A stretch of 30,078 bases of DNA from an uncultured Lachnospiraceae bacterium (GTDB lineage Bacteria > Bacillota > Clostridia > Lachnospirales > Lachnospiraceae), in the NCBI GenBank assembly GCA_946413945.1, contig CAMKMR010000002.1, positions 1 to 30,078 on the forward strand, in the 5' to 3' direction. Positions 23,294 through 30,078 of the stretch are shown here, piece after piece; position 1 is the stretch's first letter; each line of letters begins with the position of its first letter. The translations under genes were made by a program, and so were the position numbers. The notes below the pieces were generated by a model that worked only from the letters and a program-made list of their open reading frames with translations, ran no database searches and was not told where the DNA came from.

Positions 23294-24067
23294 TTATTCA
23301 GAGATCACTTTTAGAACTTCCTCGAGCTGCATATCTCCTCCGAAGATTGAGAGCGCACTTCCTATAGTGATATCGACTCTGTTCTTTCCAAATTCCTTTA
23401 TCTTTCTTATATCATCAAATGAAGCTACTCCTCCTGCATAAGTTACAGGTATTCCTTCATAGTTTCCCAGCATGCTGATAAGTTCTTCGTCGATTCCGGC
23501 CTTCTTTCCCTCCACGTCTACTGCATGGATCAGATATTCATCACAATATTTCTCAAGTTCTTTTAATGTCTCTATCGTAAGCTCTGTATCTGTGAACTTC
23601 TGCCAGCGATCTGTAACTATATAATATTTTCCGTCTTTTTTTCTGCAGGAAAGATCTAAGACAAGATGTTCTTTACCTACTTCTCTTACCATCTTATCAA
23701 GATTTTCATAATTTATCTTTCCATCCTTAAATACATAGGATGTTACTATTACATGGCTTGCTCCCTTGATGATAAAATGTCTGGCATTATCAACTGTAAC
23801 GCCACCTCCAACCATGAACCCATTGAGATAGGCCTTAAGAGCAGCTTCTGCTTCTCTTTTATCTGCTTCATATTCAGGTGTTCCTGATGGATTGAGCATT
23901 ATGATATGTCCACCCTTTAAATTGTAATTTTTATACATCCAGCCATAGAAAGCTCCTCCCGCCTGAGAAACAAAGTTAGATACAGCTCCCTCTGTGTCAT
24001 TTAAGCTTCCTCCAACTATCTGGGTAACATTTCCATTATGAATATCTATACAAGGTCTGAACTTCAT
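23294..24067 (-). CDS. hisA: Phosphoribosylformimino-AICAR isomerase, eukaryotic-type HisA
   Basis: About 257 residues, a TIM-barrel enzyme for the fourth step of histidine synthesis, isomerising ProFAR to PRFAR. The N-terminal FRPCIDIHNGNVTQIVGG carries the general-base Asp (D8) and is of the kind seen in fungal and plant His6/HisA rather than the usual bacterial form. The insert GHIIMLNPSGTPEYEADKREAEAAL, with its long helix, is another mark of that branch. Phosphate-binding GGV segments (MVGGGVTVDNARHFI, TYAGGVASFDDI) are present. I place the start at 24067, with AAAGGA eight bases upstream; the longer frame from 24100 includes that site. No other his gene is near. It reads toward the YfhO gene. 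A weak hairpin at 24123-24144 lies in its leader. Confidence 0.92.
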   Translation of the reverse strand: MKFRPCIDIHNGNVTQIVGGSLNDTEGAVSNFVSQAGGAFYGWMYKNYNLKGGHIIMLNPSGTPEYEADKREAEAALKAYLNGFMVGGGVTVDNARHFIIKGASHVIVTSYVFKDGKINYENLDKMVREVGKEHLVLDLSCRKKDGKYYIVTDRWQKFTDTELTIETLKELEKYCDEYLIHAVDVEGKKAGIDEELISMLGNYEGIPVTYAGGVASFDDIRKIKEFGKNRVDITIGSALSIFGGDMQLEEVLKVISE

Positions 24068-24122
24068 GTTTATTTTCCTTTCACCAAAAGTCATATGCAA
24101 CTATATTACAACTAAATCAGAA

Positions 24123-24144
24123 AAAAAGCTATCTCGGGCTTTTT
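24123..24144 (-). terminator. Weak terminator-like hairpin in the hisA leader
   Basis: AAAAAGC (24123-24129) pairs with GCTTTTT (24138-24144) around an 8-base loop. On the minus strand the stem ends in a T-run. It lies about 55 bases upstream of the hisA start, where an attenuator could sit, but only two G-C pairs support it and no His-rich leader peptide or T-box sequence is visible. Confidence 0.3.
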
Positions 24145-24176
24145 CTTCTTTGGTGAATTGCCGATCTTAATCTAAA

Positions 24177-24205
24177 TTTAATCTTTAAGTGCACTTTACT
24201 ATAAT
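24177..24205 (+). promoter_or_regulatory. Promoter of the AAA ATPase gene with palindrome in the spacer
   Basis: TTTAAT (24177-24182), 17 bases, TATAAT (24200-24205). The -10 is perfect and the -35 poor. The spacer contains the perfect palindrome AAGTGCACTT (24187-24196), a possible operator that might also affect the divergent hisA gene. The leader to the start codon would be about 75 bases. Confidence 0.55.
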
Positions 24206-24285
24206 GAATTTTTATCAATAATATGCTATATTTAGGGTATTCTTATGTTATTTAGAAAATCAATCATTAGGTTAAAGGGGACAAA

Positions 24286-25755
24286 ATGACAACTAATACA
24301 GAATTAAAAACAAGAATCGACAACTTTTATAAAAAAGCAGATGAGATAAATGTAAGCGGCGTAGTTCCTGAAGGTACAATGTCTCTTCGTGATATGCTTA
24401 AATTTGATATGCTTCAGTATCTTTGCTTTTTATATGAGCCTCTATCAGCTGACGTTTATTTCGACGTTGATTTCGTAATGAATTATCTTTCTATGTATAT
24501 GACAAAGGATAAGTTCCTTTCATTTAGATATGAGCGATGCCTGGGTAAAGATTTTATCAATACCGTTCCAAGATCATTAACTTACTTCGCTAAGTTCGAT
24601 CTTTCCGGCAAAGCTAAAAGAGATATCAACGGTAAAACATCAGCTAAAGCTTATGTTGAGCTCTTTAATGATATGGGTGCTGAATTTATTGCAGACAGAG
24701 GCACATCTCAATTAGAGATTGGAAATCTTACAAACTATATCACCATGCTCTGCAATTATCTAAAGGAATATGGCCTTTATAATACCGGAAATCCTAACGA
24801 AGCAATTTCCGCATCATCTATTAAATCTGCGAAGAATAGAAATGATATCAGTGGAAAAATGTATCTTAACGATAAGGATAAAACATCTGAAGGTGCTTCC
24901 ATAAAGGAAGATGATGATGACGATAAGACTCTTGAAGATTACATGGAAGAGCTTAATTCTCTTGTAGGTCTTGAAGAGGTTAAAAATGATCTTTACAACC
25001 TTATCAATCTCATAAAGATAAAAAATATGAGAAAAGAAAGATCTATGAAACAACCTGATATAACTCTTCATATGGTATTTTCGGGTAATCCTGGAACCGG
25101 CAAAACAACAGTTGCCAGACTTCTTGCAAAGATCTATAAGAAACTTGGAGTTGTAAGCCGTGGTCAGCTGGTTGAAGTTGACAGATCTGATCTTGTTGTC
25201 GGATATATTGGCCAGACCGCTGCAAAGACAGCCGAAGTTGTCGAGTCAGCTTTAGGCGGCATCCTCTTTATCGATGAAGCTTACACTCTCACAGCTGGTA
25301 AAGATTCTAAAGACTTTGGTCAGGAAGCAGTTGATACCCTTCTTAAACGTATGGAAGACAATAGAGATAATCTTGTTGTTATAGTTGCTGGTTATACTGA
25401 TTTAATGGCTGACTTTGTTGAATCTAATCCTGGTCTTAAATCAAGATTTAATAAGAGTATTTTCTTTAATGACTATACAGGCGAAGAATTAAATAAGATC
25501 TTTAATTCTATGGCTAAGAAACAGGATTATATCCCTAATAAAGCCGCTGCCGATTATGTACTGGACTATCTTACAAAGCGTGCCAGAAAGCATGATGAGA
25601 ATTTTGCTAACGCCCGTGAAGTAAGAAATTATCTTGAAAGATGCATTTCCCGTCAGGCATCAAGATTAGTTACATTAGCAGAAGTAAGCGATACCCAGCT
25701 TAAGACTTTAACTAAGAAGGACGTTGAAGAGGAACTTCCTGAAGATTCACTGTAA
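24286..25755 (+). CDS. SpoVK/CbxX-type AAA ATPase with N-terminal helical domain
   Basis: 489 residues. Residues 1-170 are a mostly helical domain I do not recognise with certainty; it is somewhat like TerB-type helical domains. A flexible acidic linker (170-215, EDDDDDKTLEDYM) follows, then one AAA+ module: LVGLEEVKNDLYNLI, Walker A GNPGTGKT (267-274), Walker B ILFIDEAY (326-333), VVIVAGYTDLM and the sensor/arginine-finger segment GLKSRF (383-388), ending in a helical lid (FANAREVRNYLERCISRQASRL). Relatives are SpoVK of sporulation, the rubisco activase CbbX and EccA of type VII secretion, all of which remodel protein partners. AAAGGGG precedes the ATG by six bases. The gene stands alone with its own promoter and terminator, so the partner is unknown. 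Confidence 0.9.
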   Translation: MTTNTELKTRIDNFYKKADEINVSGVVPEGTMSLRDMLKFDMLQYLCFLYEPLSADVYFDVDFVMNYLSMYMTKDKFLSFRYERCLGKDFINTVPRSLTYFAKFDLSGKAKRDINGKTSAKAYVELFNDMGAEFIADRGTSQLEIGNLTNYITMLCNYLKEYGLYNTGNPNEAISASSIKSAKNRNDISGKMYLNDKDKTSEGASIKEDDDDDKTLEDYMEELNSLVGLEEVKNDLYNLINLIKIKNMRKERSMKQPDITLHMVFSGNPGTGKTTVARLLAKIYKKLGVVSRGQLVEVDRSDLVVGYIGQTAAKTAEVVESALGGILFIDEAYTLTAGKDSKDFGQEAVDTLLKRMEDNRDNLVVIVAGYTDLMADFVESNPGLKSRFNKSIFFNDYTGEELNKIFNSMAKKQDYIPNKAAADYVLDYLTKRARKHDENFANAREVRNYLERCISRQASRLVTLAEVSDTQLKTLTKKDVEEELPEDSL

Positions 25756-25772
25756 AATACTTTTATTCATCA

Positions 25773-25816
25773 AAAAAAGTTCACTGATAAGATCTAACTT
25801 ATCAGTGAACTTTTTT
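25773..25816. terminator. Bidirectional terminator between AAA ATPase and phosphosugar mutase
   Basis: A perfect 19-bp inverted repeat (25773-25791 with 25798-25816) with a 6-base loop, GTTCACTGATAAG in one arm, and A- and T-runs at its ends on both strands. It closes the plus-strand AAA gene (ends 25755) and faces the minus-strand mutase gene (ends 25874). Confidence 0.92.
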
Positions 25817-25873
25817 ATTTAGTCTGCTTTACAGATCACACACACGGCCGTTATTATTTGGCGCCTTGTTTTC

Positions 25874-27610
25874 CTAAGCCTCTAATTTATCTATCATTTC
25901 CTGAACTGCCTTAGCAAAATCCTCTGACTTCTTATCAGCATCGCTAAGTGAAGTTCCCTTAATCCCGTAGTAGAACTTGATCTTTGGCTCTGTTCCTGAA
26001 GGTCTCACGCAAAGCCATGCATCATCTGAAAGATCATAATAAAGAACATTTGAACTTGGAAGTCCGGTTGGAGTAACATTTCCAGTCTTAATATCCTTAA
26101 TAGTATCATTTGAATAATCACGTACTTTAAGTACTTCATATCCTGCGATCTCGCTGATCTCTGTGTTTCTAAGAGCTGTCATAATGCTCTTTATCTTAGC
26201 GATTCCATCGAGACCTTCCATAGTGATAGTAGTGATAGCATCCTTCCAGTAACCATACTTCTCATACATATCAACCATGGCATCCCAGAGAGTCTTACCA
26301 AGTGACTTATAGTATGTAGCTGCTTCGCAAAGAGCCATAGTAGCTACAACTGCATCCTTATCTCTTGCATATGTTCCGATAAGGCATCCATAACTCTCTT
26401 CAAAACCAAAGAGGTATGTTCCTACACCGGTTGTCTCGTAATTAAGGATTCTCTGTCCGATATACTTGAATCCTGTAAGGCACTCCTCAAGCTCAACGTT
26501 ATAAGCTCTTGCTACCATGTCAGCAAGGTTAGTTGTAACGATAGTCTTAACAAGCTTTCCGTCTGCAGGAAGTCCCTTTACAGCAGCTGTCTGGCTTATC
26601 TCATATTCAGCAAGAAGGCTTCCTGACATATTTCCTGTAAGGCACATATATTCACCAGACTTTGCGTCCTTAACATATACACCAAGTCTGTCTGCATCAG
26701 GGTCTGTAGCAAGTACAAGATCTGCATCCTTTTCCTTGGCTAAGTTAAGAGCGAGATCAAACGCCTCCCTTGCTTCCGGATTTGGGTATGGAACAGTAGG
26801 GAAGTTTCCATCCGGCTTTTCCTGTTCTTCAACAACGTAAACGTTCTCAAATCCAAGCTCGTTTAATACACGCCTAACAGGTAAATTACCTGTACCATGA
26901 AGTGGTGTATAAACAATCTTTAATTCCTTTGCGTACTTATCGATAGTATCCTGATGAATTACCTGCTTTTCAACTTCCTTGCAGTAAACATCATCAACTT
27001 CTGTTCCGATAGTGATGTAAAGTCCCTTAGCTTCAGCTTCTTCCTTAGAGATGATCTTTGCATCTGTAACTGAGATTGCCTTAACCTCATCCATGATACC
27101 TGTATCATGAGGAGGTGTGATCTGTGCGCCATCTTCCCAGTAAACCTTGTATCCATTGTACTTAGCAGGGTTATGACTGGCTGTTATATTGATACCTGCA
27201 ATACAATTAAAGTATCTAACAGCAAATGAAAGCTCTGGTGTTGGACGAAGTGTATCGAATCTATAAGCCTTGATACCATTTGCAGCAAGTACACGAGCTG
27301 CGATATCTGAAAATTCAGGTGAAAAATTTCTTGAGTCATAAGCAATAGCAACGCCACGATCCTGGGCGTTACATTTAATTATATAATTTGCAAGTCCCTG
27401 AGTAGCTCTTGCAACAACATAATTATTCATACGATTTGTTCCGGCACCGATAATGCCTCTAAGTCCAGCTGTTCCAAATTCAAGGTCGCATGAAAATCTT
27501 TCTCTGATTTCTTTCTCATCATCCTTGATAACTACTAATTCTTCCTTTGTATCCGCATCGAAAAATGAGCTCTTGCACCACTCTTCATAAACTTTCATAT
27601 AATCTGACAT
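25874..27610 (-). CDS. pgcA: Phospho-sugar mutase (phosphoglucomutase, PgcA type)
   Basis: 578 residues, the usual length of the Firmicute phosphoglucomutase/phosphomannomutase. It converts glucose-6-phosphate and glucose-1-phosphate (or the mannose forms), linking glycolysis to polysaccharide and glycolipid precursors. Four active-site loops are present: catalytic Ser145 in NITASHNPAKYNGYK, the metal site DPDADRLGV (about 305-313), the sugar loop GFEESYG (about 398-404), and the phosphate loop RPSGTEPKIKFY near the C-terminus. The ATG has GGAGG seven bases upstream. It is transcribed alone from the promoter at 27709-27737 and ends at the bidirectional terminator. Confidence 0.95.
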   Translation of the reverse strand: MSDYMKVYEEWCKSSFFDADTKEELVVIKDDEKEIRERFSCDLEFGTAGLRGIIGAGTNRMNNYVVARATQGLANYIIKCNAQDRGVAIAYDSRNFSPEFSDIAARVLAANGIKAYRFDTLRPTPELSFAVRYFNCIAGINITASHNPAKYNGYKVYWEDGAQITPPHDTGIMDEVKAISVTDAKIISKEEAEAKGLYITIGTEVDDVYCKEVEKQVIHQDTIDKYAKELKIVYTPLHGTGNLPVRRVLNELGFENVYVVEEQEKPDGNFPTVPYPNPEAREAFDLALNLAKEKDADLVLATDPDADRLGVYVKDAKSGEYMCLTGNMSGSLLAEYEISQTAAVKGLPADGKLVKTIVTTNLADMVARAYNVELEECLTGFKYIGQRILNYETTGVGTYLFGFEESYGCLIGTYARDKDAVVATMALCEAATYYKSLGKTLWDAMVDMYEKYGYWKDAITTITMEGLDGIAKIKSIMTALRNTEISEIAGYEVLKVRDYSNDTIKDIKTGNVTPTGLPSSNVLYYDLSDDAWLCVRPSGTEPKIKFYYGIKGTSLSDADKKSEDFAKAVQEMIDKLEA

Positions 27611-27708
27611 AGCTTATCCTCCGTATCTAAGGTTTTTTTCCCACCAATGCCCCACATACATTTTTACTTTCACTTCTTTTTCACGCTTATCTTATACAAG
27701 CCTCAAAT

Positions 27709-27737
27709 ATTATACATTAAAATCAAGGCCTTGTGAA
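27709..27737 (-). promoter_or_regulatory. pgcA promoter
   Basis: Minus strand TTCACA (27732-27737), 17 bases, TATAAT (27709-27714), about 95 bases upstream of the pgcA start and 30 bases past the cca stop codon. No terminator with a T-run separates it from cca, so some read-through is possible. Confidence 0.75.
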
Positions 27738-27768
27738 GTTTACCGGTTGTTTTTTTTTAGTTTTTTCA

Positions 27769-29130
27769 CTAATTGTCTTCTAATAGTTCCCTGGCGTATT
27801 CATTTTTGACCAGATTTACTAATTTTTCTCTCTCATTAAGCTCCGGATCATCCATTACCCTTTCAAGAAGCGCCTTTAAGATTTCGCCCATGACCGGTCC
27901 TTTCTTTACTCCTAGTTCAATAAGATCCTGACCGCCAATTTTTAAGTCTTTTAATGAAAGGGCATCTTGGCTTAAGATGATCTCATCGTGCATTCTGATG
28001 ATTTCCTCTAAAAGCTGCTTTTTTTCTTTTTCTTTATAGTCACTCTGGCCAAGCATATCAGCTTTTCTGATAATAATATAAGCATCAAAATATTCAGGTC
28101 CCATCTTGTTTAAGGCTTTTCTTAATGTATTTTTTCTTATATCGCCGGATATACCATAATCATGCCAATATACGATCTTACACACATCCTGTATGGTTGC
28201 ATTATCCATCTTAAGTCTTCTAAGGATCTTTTCTGCCATATTTTTCGATACTTCATTATGTCCCTTAAAATGGTCCACCCCATTTTCATCTGTGGTGCGA
28301 ACTTCGGGTTTTCCAATATCGTGAAAGAGTGCCGCATAACGAAAAACCTTTGTAGCTGGCACATTTTTAAGCACCTCTCTTATGTGGTGCCCTACATCGA
28401 ATTTATGATATGGTGTATTCTGCTCTGTCACCATGCATCGATCAAATTCCGGCAAAATAACTGAACTAATTCCAAGATCATAGAGTTCCTCTATCTCCTC
28501 TGGATTATCAGAAAGAAGAAGTTTGGTAAGTTCTGTCTCTATTCTTTCAACGCTGACATTTTTCAGATCCTTAACATGACTCTTTACAGCCTTCCTTGTT
28601 GCTTCGTCAATACTAAATCCCAGCTGGGCTGCAAATCTTACCGCTCTCATTATCCTTAATGCGTCTTCATCAAATCTTTCATCCGGATCCCCAACACATC
28701 TAATGATCTTATTCCTAAGATCCTCGGCCCCACCATAAAGATCGACCAGCCCCTTAGAATTGTTATAAGCCATTGCATTAATTGTAAAGTCTCTTCTCTT
28801 AAGATCCTCTGAAAGATTCCTTGTAAATGATACCTGGTCCGGTCTTCTATGATCTGTATATTCTCCATCAATCCTATAAGTAGTCACTTCATATCCTACA
28901 TGGTTAAGCATTACAGTTACCGTTCCATGCTGGATACCTGTATCTATTGTTGCCTTGAAAAGTTTTTTTACTTCATTTGGCATGGCTGATGTAGTTATGT
29001 CCCAGTCCGCAGGATTTCTTCCAAGAATACTATCTCTTACGCATCCACCTACCGCATAAGCTTCATAACCTGCTTCTTCTAATTTTGATATTATGAAATC
29101 TACATCCTTAGGAGTATCTATCTTTATCAT
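27769..29130 (-). CDS. cca: CCA tRNA nucleotidyltransferase
   Basis: 453 residues. It adds or repairs the 3' CCA of tRNAs, using CTP and ATP. The class II polymerase head is at the N-terminus: YAVGGCVRDSILGRNPADWDIT with catalytic D42 and D44, then HGTVTVML, RRDFTINAMAYN (112-123), and DLYGGAEDLRNKIIRCVGDP with the RFDEDALRIMRAVRFA nucleotide-recognition motif (152-167). A C-terminal HD domain (H248/H249, H270-D271 in LFHDIGKP) suggests an added phosphohydrolase activity, as in some bacterial enzymes. It starts 3 bases after the pseudouridine synthase stop, with GAGGAG inside that gene's last codons, so the two are translationally coupled RNA-modification genes. Confidence 0.96.
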   Translation of the reverse strand: MIKIDTPKDVDFIISKLEEAGYEAYAVGGCVRDSILGRNPADWDITTSAMPNEVKKLFKATIDTGIQHGTVTVMLNHVGYEVTTYRIDGEYTDHRRPDQVSFTRNLSEDLKRRDFTINAMAYNNSKGLVDLYGGAEDLRNKIIRCVGDPDERFDEDALRIMRAVRFAAQLGFSIDEATRKAVKSHVKDLKNVSVERIETELTKLLLSDNPEEIEELYDLGISSVILPEFDRCMVTEQNTPYHKFDVGHHIREVLKNVPATKVFRYAALFHDIGKPEVRTTDENGVDHFKGHNEVSKNMAEKILRRLKMDNATIQDVCKIVYWHDYGISGDIRKNTLRKALNKMGPEYFDAYIIIRKADMLGQSDYKEKEKKQLLEEIIRMHDEIILSQDALSLKDLKIGGQDLIELGVKKGPVMGEILKALLERVMDDPELNEREKLVNLVKNEYARELLEDN

Positions 29131-29133
29131 TTC

Positions 29134-29892
29134 CTAAAACTCCTCATCATCAATCTCATCAAAGGCCTGTCCTTCAGGTTCTCTATGAAGAACTATCTCT
29201 TCTCCTGTTATAGGGTGAGTAAATTCTATCCTTGTTGAATATAGTCCTATCTCCCTTATATTGTCCTGCTTATTCTTTGATGTCTTTCCTTTATTTTTGC
29301 CACCTTTATCATTCTTTGATACTTTGCTACTTTTTGGTGATCTACCGTATTTCTTATCACCATAAATTGGCATTCCATGATATGCTAACTGACAACGGAT
29401 CTGATGGTGTCTTCCTGTATGAAGCTGAATAAGAAGATAAGTAAGTGGCCCTATATCTGTCTCAAGTCCGTCTAATACTTCATATGAAAGTTCTGCTTTC
29501 TTTGCTCCCTTTGTATCCTTTGGAACGATCTTAGATACATTTGTCTTTTTATCTGCCACAAGATAGTCCGAAAAATCTCCTTCTGGTTCAGATGGCTCGC
29601 CCATCACAACTGCCTGGTAATATTTATCGATCTGTCTGTCCTGGATCATATCTGATAATGCAGCCGCAGTCTTTTCATCCTTGGCAAAAAGAATGATCCC
29701 TGATACCGGCCTGTCAAGTCTGTTGATCACAGCAAGATATGGTTCCTCATCGCTGTCAGAAGTATCAAAAAGATAATTCTTAACAATAGAGAGCATATCT
29801 TCCTCATTTGACTGATCTGCCTGAGAAGGAATGCCGTAAGGCTTTATCACAGCGATCATATATTCATCTTCATAAACAATATCTGGTCTCAT
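29134..29892 (-). CDS. RluA-family pseudouridine synthase
   Basis: 252 residues. RluA-type enzymes isomerise uridine to pseudouridine in rRNA or tRNA. The catalytic Asp is D60 in INRLDRPVSGIILFAK, with NRLD in place of the commoner HRLD; the second motif is LIQLHTGRHHQIRCQLAYHGMP (about 150-171), and IYGDKKYG follows. A Lys/Ser/Asn-rich stretch (about 182-212) is an insertion near the C-terminus, before the closing strands (RIEFTHPITGEEI). There is no S4 RNA-binding domain at the N-terminus, so it is nearer the short RluA/TruC-like group; the target uridine cannot be given. The ATG has GAGGT six bases upstream. It is the first gene of the operon with cca. Confidence 0.92.
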   Translation of the reverse strand: MRPDIVYEDEYMIAVIKPYGIPSQADQSNEEDMLSIVKNYLFDTSDSDEEPYLAVINRLDRPVSGIILFAKDEKTAAALSDMIQDRQIDKYYQAVVMGEPSEPEGDFSDYLVADKKTNVSKIVPKDTKGAKKAELSYEVLDGLETDIGPLTYLLIQLHTGRHHQIRCQLAYHGMPIYGDKKYGRSPKSSKVSKNDKGGKNKGKTSKNKQDNIREIGLYSTRIEFTHPITGEEIVLHREPEGQAFDEIDDEEF

Positions 29893-29926
29893 GTTTACCT
29901 CATTTCATAATTACATAGTAGGATTT

Positions 29927-29955
29927 ATTATAGCATCTAGAGAGTAAGCTTTCCA
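29927..29955 (-). promoter_or_regulatory. Promoter of the pseudouridine synthase-cca operon
   Basis: Minus strand TGGAAA (29950-29955), 17 bases, TATAAT (29927-29932), about 35 bases upstream of the start codon. The -10 is perfect; the -35 matches four of six positions. Confidence 0.6.
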
Positions 29956-30000
29956 CTGACTGAGGGAAAATGACATATAAAATACAAATAAACGGACACC

Positions 30001-30078
30001 AAAATAAAATAGACGAACTGACGCCAAAATAAAATAGACGAACTGACGCCAAAATAAAATAGACGAACTGACGCCAAA
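30001..30078. repeat. 25-bp tandem repeats running off the right edge
   Basis: Three identical 25-base units (30001-30025, 30026-30050, 30051-30075), each AAAATAAAATAG followed by ACGAACTGACGCC, then the first three bases of a fourth. A decayed copy ending in CGGACACC precedes them (about 29979-30000). The array lies upstream of the pseudouridine synthase promoter and continues outside the window. The 12-mer AAAATAAAATAG also occurs at 10-21, at the other end. There are no spacers, so it is not a CRISPR. Confidence 0.9.

Noticed and set aside
24121..24285. T-box or His-leader peptide control of hisA
   Set aside because: No T-box core sequence and no short frame rich in His codons could be found in the leader.
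27765..27785. Terminator of cca at TTAGT/ACTAA
   Set aside because: On the minus strand the stem is followed by an A-run rather than T, and it overlaps the stop codon.
30001..30078. CRISPR array at the right edge
   Set aside because: Units are identical and contiguous with no unique spacers, and no cas gene is present.

Overview
This window reads as an ordinary chromosomal segment of a low-GC Clostridia, most likely family Lachnospiraceae. That is inference from AT-rich intergenic DNA, strong GGAGG-type ribosome binding sites, Firmicute-type promoters and gene content (FeoAB fusion, ECF sigma with a beta-propeller membrane partner, eukaryotic-type HisA, YfhO, SpoVK/CbxX-like AAA protein). 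I see no rRNA, tRNA, CRISPR array, insertion sequence, phage gene or integrase. There are 18 protein-coding genes; 16 are on the minus strand, and only the SNF-type transporter (8057-9418) and the AAA ATPase (24286-25755) are on the plus strand.

Left part (1-9418). The first 307 bases hold no gene but carry dyads. Then, read right to left, come an RND exporter with a coiled-coil insertion and cinA/pncC as one operon, with its own promoter and terminator, and argC plus a MATE exporter as a second operon. Between argC and the divergent sodium:amino-acid symporter lie 456 gene-free bases with three tandem 46-bp repeats, a cluster of GNTTAGAC sites and two dyads.

Middle (9419-18601). A bidirectional terminator separates the symporter from an ECF sigma factor overlapping a single-pass membrane protein with an external beta-propeller, probably its anti-sigma/sensor partner. 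Upstream of the sigma gene are an ECF-like promoter and 20-bp tandem repeats. Next, in transcription order, come feoAB, a CytX/CodB-type permease with a leader hairpin covering its ribosome binding site, and an rsmJ-like rRNA methyltransferase. A sodium:solute symporter with a near-consensus promoter lies further upstream.

Right part (18602-30078). Here lie a hybrid histidine kinase, a YfhO-type membrane protein, hisA with a duplicated scrap of its own 3' end just downstream, the divergent AAA ATPase, a phosphoglucomutase-family enzyme, and a two-gene operon of an RluA-type pseudouridine synthase and the CCA-adding enzyme. The window ends inside a 25-bp tandem repeat array that runs off the edge.

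Most genes are housekeeping or transport functions and do not form one pathway. The less ordinary content is regulatory: dyads placed inside or beside several transporter promoters, repeat arrays upstream of argC and of the sigma factor, and hairpins or inverted repeats involving ribosome binding sites. No wholly new multi-gene system is evident; the best candidate is the sigma/beta-propeller sensor pair with its repeat-bearing promoter region.
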